From: DASYHS01 sp035998295
GTDB lineage: Bacteria > Pseudomonadota > Alphaproteobacteria > Azospirillales > Azospirillaceae
Assembly (NCBI RefSeq): GCF_035998295.1
Contig: NZ_DASYHS010000037.1
Coordinates: 1 to 14,156 of the forward strand
Direction of reading: 5' to 3'
DNA length: 14,156 bases
Shown here: one piece after another, positions 14,022-14,156 of the stretch
Position numbering within the stretch: position 1 is the first letter of the stretch
How the letters are laid out: the number at the start of each line of letters is the position of its first letter
Translations under genes and position numbers: made by a program
Notes under the pieces: generated by a model
Databases searched by the model: none
Seen by the model: the letters and a program-made list of their open reading frames with translations, nothing else
Told to the model about the DNA's origin: nothing

Positions 14022-14156
14022 GGTCGCTGGGCGGTGCCGCCCTTCAGCGTTGTTCCATGCCCAGTCGACCAGGGTCGCGACGAAGCGCTCGAGGATGGAA
14101 CTTACCTCGGCGGCGGCCTCGGGCCGATAGCGGAACGGCGGCTCCTCATCCATGTA
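14016..14156 (-). CDS. C-terminal end of an unidentified protein (partial)
   Basis: The minus strand is open from the window edge to a TAG at 14018-14016, giving 46 residues that end VATLVDWAWNNAEGRHRPATA. About 83 percent of codons end in G or C, as in the real genes here, which supports coding. A Met codon lies at 14153-14151, second from the edge, so the gene either continues outside or is a 45-residue small protein. I do not recognise the family. Confidence 0.45.
   Translation of the reverse strand, partial: YMDEEPPFRYRPEAAAEVSSILERFVATLVDWAWNNAEGRHRPATA

Overview
The window looks like chromosomal DNA of a GC-rich alphaproteobacterium. The evidence is a PhyR-type protein (sigma-factor mimic fused to a receiver domain), a hallmark of the alphaproteobacterial general stress response, and three exact matches to the promoter used by its EcfG sigma factors (GGAAC, 16-17 bases, CGTT). 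I cannot name the genus. No rRNA, tRNA, CRISPR array or insertion sequence was seen.

Region 1 (1-1660) is regulatory and stress related. A single-domain response regulator (minus strand, behind an EcfG promoter) is divergent from the PhyR-type gene. A small GlsB/YeaQ/YmgE membrane protein converges on the latter and also has a perfect EcfG promoter. No NepR or EcfG gene is present here.

Region 2 (1793-10649, plus strand) is a cell-surface polysaccharide locus. It has three groups: a polysaccharide pyruvyl transferase overlapped by an FAD-dependent oxidoreductase with a TTG start; a Wzx-type flippase, an ATP-grasp ligase and a metallophosphoesterase whose start overlaps the ligase stop; and a CelD-like GNAT acyltransferase plus an O-antigen ligase/ExoQ-like polymerase. 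The third group starts behind a perfect EcfG promoter built into an inverted repeat. A weaker EcfG-like site precedes the first group. A perfect 18-bp bidirectional terminator (10671-10709) ends the run.

Region 3 (10725-12921, minus strand) adds a GT4 glycosyltransferase and a polysaccharide deacetylase-like protein that overlap. Upstream of them is an unusually AT-rich gap with a pair of direct repeats.

Region 4 (13317-14156) has an HD-domain phosphohydrolase on the plus strand, palindromes and three tandem 13-mers, and the C-terminal end of an unidentified minus-strand gene that runs to the window edge.

Overall reading (inference): repeat units are built (GT4), modified (pyruvyl transferase, FAD enzyme, ATP-grasp, GNAT, deacetylase-like), flipped (Wzx) and polymerised or ligated. 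At least the last plus-strand pair is under general-stress control. Priming transferase and export genes (Wza/Wzc) are absent, so the locus is incomplete or dispersed.
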